64,000 nucleotides of DNA from Psococerastis gibbosa (Eukaryota; Arthropoda; Insecta; Psocodea; Psocidae): assembly GCA_963971405.1 (NCBI GenBank), contig OZ020492.1:17824204-17888203 (forward strand), in the 5' to 3' direction. This document shows, in pieces, positions 62,732 to 64,000 of the stretch. A model generated the notes under the pieces. It made no database searches, had not been told where the DNA came from, and saw only the letters and a list, made by a program, of their open reading frames with translations. The position numbers and the translations under genes were made by a program. Positions within the stretch are counted from its first letter, which is position 1; every line of letters starts with the position of its first letter.

Positions 62732-62880
62732 ACGCAGCTTAGATACTGGAACACTTGGGGGTTTTCTATTTCCCACGGAATTTACGTCCCAGAATTATAT
62801 GTAATAATAGCTAAGTCAATTTTAACAATAAGGTGGACAATGCGCTTACTAGCAGTAGGTCCCTCCGATGTTTCTATAAT
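62732..62880 (+). CDS. Exon 17B (49 codons plus 2 nt), longest exon
   Basis: Acceptor GCTATCTTTCAG (a second AG six bases later keeps the frame). It starts TQLRYWNTWGFSISHGIYVP, continues ELYVIIAKSILTIRWT and ends RLLAVGPSDVSI. F.ISHGIYVPE aligns with the exon 11/12 junction (FHFSP-HGIYVPG) with no intron, so two exons seem fused here. At 62881 there is GTAAGC: either a donor, giving the only non-phase-0 junction, or, read through, ATG TAA, a stop at 62882-62884. Confidence 0.65.
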
Positions 62881-62936
62881 GTAAGCTATTTGGCGGAAAT
62901 AAGCTTACTTGAAGTAATTTTCTATTGATTCTTTAG

Positions 62937-62988
62937 GCCTGAAATTTGGATTGCCCATCACGACGTAGAAATTCAAGGCTATTATTAA
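62937..62988 (+). CDS. Terminal exon B (17 codons and stop)
   Basis: Acceptor TCTATTGATTCTTTAG after a 56-nt intron, close to the 57 nt in front of terminal exon A. The first base completes ATG. The rest reads PEIWIAHHDVEIQGYY and TAA. If the intron is retained, translation stops at 62884 instead, so both outcomes give nearly the same protein (about 366 or 350 residues). Confidence 0.5.
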
Positions 62989-63003
62989 ATTATGAAGAAT
63001 TTA

Positions 63004-63009
63004 AATAAA
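63004..63009 (+). terminator. Polyadenylation signal for end B
   Basis: AATAAA 16 nt after the stop at 62988, in ATTTAAATAAAATATTTTCC. A good position for the end of this transcript. Confidence 0.5.
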
Positions 63010-63371
63010 ATATTTTCCGCTAACTACAACAGTTGCACAAGTTAACATCATTTTTCTTTTCACAAGAATAACTTAGCCTAAGGGTAATACAATGAAACAA
63101 TGTATAATCGGCGACAAACAGTCCTACCACAACATATTTAAGAGACAATTGGAGGCCCTACTATAAGATTTTGCACAAAATGCATGGCCAAAAAAATGAA
63201 GTGTGTCGTAAAGACACACGATACAAGTGAAACTTTTATATTGCAGGGAAACATTTTAATTATTCATAAACCACTTTTGAATAGCAACCACAGACAATGA
63301 GAAGGAAAATCATCCATATTCTCAAATACCCGAAGGCAAGTGAGAATATAGACACCTGGTGGACGACAGAA

Positions 63372-63770
63372 ATAATAAGTTGTCTCCTGACAAAAATTAA
63401 AAAAAAACTAAAACTTACTATAAGTCATTGTTTAAATTATTAAAAACTTCTTGGTAATTTAAAATCATTAGAGTAGCAGGAGTGGGTGGAGTGCATATAT
63501 TATGTTTTGCCGCGGATGAAGGAGTGGTCGGTTATTCTACTCCTCCTCGTTTGCGTTCAGATATTATTTCTTTTAACACATTCATGTTTGCCTCCACAAT
63601 CCTTTAAGTTGATAAACCACTGATTTTCTCCCTTTTCCGAATTTGGGCGTACGTCTAGCATTAATTATTTGCTTACTGAACGAGTCCACCGTTTTAAAAG
63701 GCACATTTTGGTCGGCCCTCTCTCTAATCAATGAGGTTAAGTTGACACTGATCGAGCCCAGATATTACAA
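63372..63770 (-). pseudogene. Decayed minus-strand ORF, family unknown
   Basis: Minus-strand readings in two or three frames are clearly protein-like: LIRERADQNVPFKTVDSFSK and KQIINARRTPKFGKGRKSVV, then VEANMNVLKEIISERKRGGV, then TTPSSAAKHNICTPPTPATL and MILNYQEVFNNLNNDL before TAA. Single-base shifts and a stop separate them. The basic RTPKFGKGRK patch suggests a nuclear or transposon protein. I do not recognise the family. Confidence 0.4.
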
Positions 63771-64000
63771 TTTAACATAAGCTTTAACATCCCTCGCCCA
63801 ACAAGTAAACGCCCATAGCCACTCTTGCGACTTCAATGATTTTCAGATTTTGCATATTGCCAATAGGTCAACTACTTTATAATTTAGAAACTATGGAGAG
63901 CAAAGAGGATAACACTAAGCTATACTAAACGACGTAACCTTTTTAAATAGTACTAATTTGCGGGGGTTACCGTTTCAGATGTAAAATACTGAAAACTGCG

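Noticed and set aside
62543..62884. 113-codon ORF taken as one protein
   Set aside because: Its first part overlaps a dispersed repeat also present near 3510-3555, and a strong acceptor (CTATCTTTCAG) lies at 62731. Only the part from 62732 fits the gene.
1..64000. CRISPR arrays, bacterial operons, ribosome binding sites or an endogenous virus
   Set aside because: No regularly spaced short repeats with unique spacers, no dense gene runs, and no capsid, glycoprotein or virus polymerase frame seen; the tandem repeats are eukaryotic satellites and the polymerase pieces are LINE-type.

Overview
This window looks like nuclear DNA from an insect, most likely a sap-feeding hemipteran of the planthopper type. 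That placement is inferred from the AT-rich, microsatellite-rich sequence, the dense small inverted-repeat transposons and tRNA-headed SINEs, and degenerate CCTAA-like DNA; nothing in the window proves the taxon. There is no operon-like layout and no long open reading frame, and almost all ORFs longer than 60 codons are chance ORFs or decayed transposon pieces.

Layout. Bases 1 to about 35,700 hold no gene I can support. They are a mosaic of SINE-like repeats, non-autonomous DNA transposons (four have perfect 8-bp target duplications), LINE remnants, foldback elements, a 172-bp satellite (6295-7760) and simple repeats. Bases 35,706 to about 63,000 hold the one convincing host gene. Bases 43,080-48,690 are a repeat block inside its fourth intron: a decayed mariner transposase, CCTAA-rich DNA, a 148-bp satellite with a five-unit higher-order period, a GC-rich minisatellite, a palindromic element and a 210-bp array with a tRNA-like part. 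The last kilobase holds a decayed minus-strand ORF.

The notable object is a plus-strand gene made of very small exons. Exon 1 (35706-35765) encodes a start methionine and a near-perfect signal peptide. It is followed by at least 13 exons of 8 to 29 codons (24 to 87 nt). Every one is open in a single frame, is a multiple of three, has phase-0 introns on both sides, and is bounded by a consensus AG acceptor and a GTAAG/GTATGT/GTAAA donor. Two alternative 3' ends are visible. The first ends at 58729 and has AATAAA signals at 59009 and 59020. The second runs through an 8-codon exon, a 3-codon (9-nt) exon and a longer exon to stops at 62884 or 62988, with AATAAA at 63004. The inferred secreted product is about 310 residues (first end) or 350-366 residues (second end), rich in Pro, Ile, Leu and aromatic residues. 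Some exons are recognisable copies of others (51533-51619 with 54390-54473; 56926-56970 with part of 62732-62880).

This architecture recalls the microexon secreted-effector genes known from other parasites and sap feeders (bicycle genes of aphids, MEGs of schistosomes), but I recognise no sequence family. The gene model is inferred from the sequence only; transcript evidence is needed for the weaker exons. A 200-base assembly gap (39306-39505) lies between exons 2 and 3 and could hide another exon.
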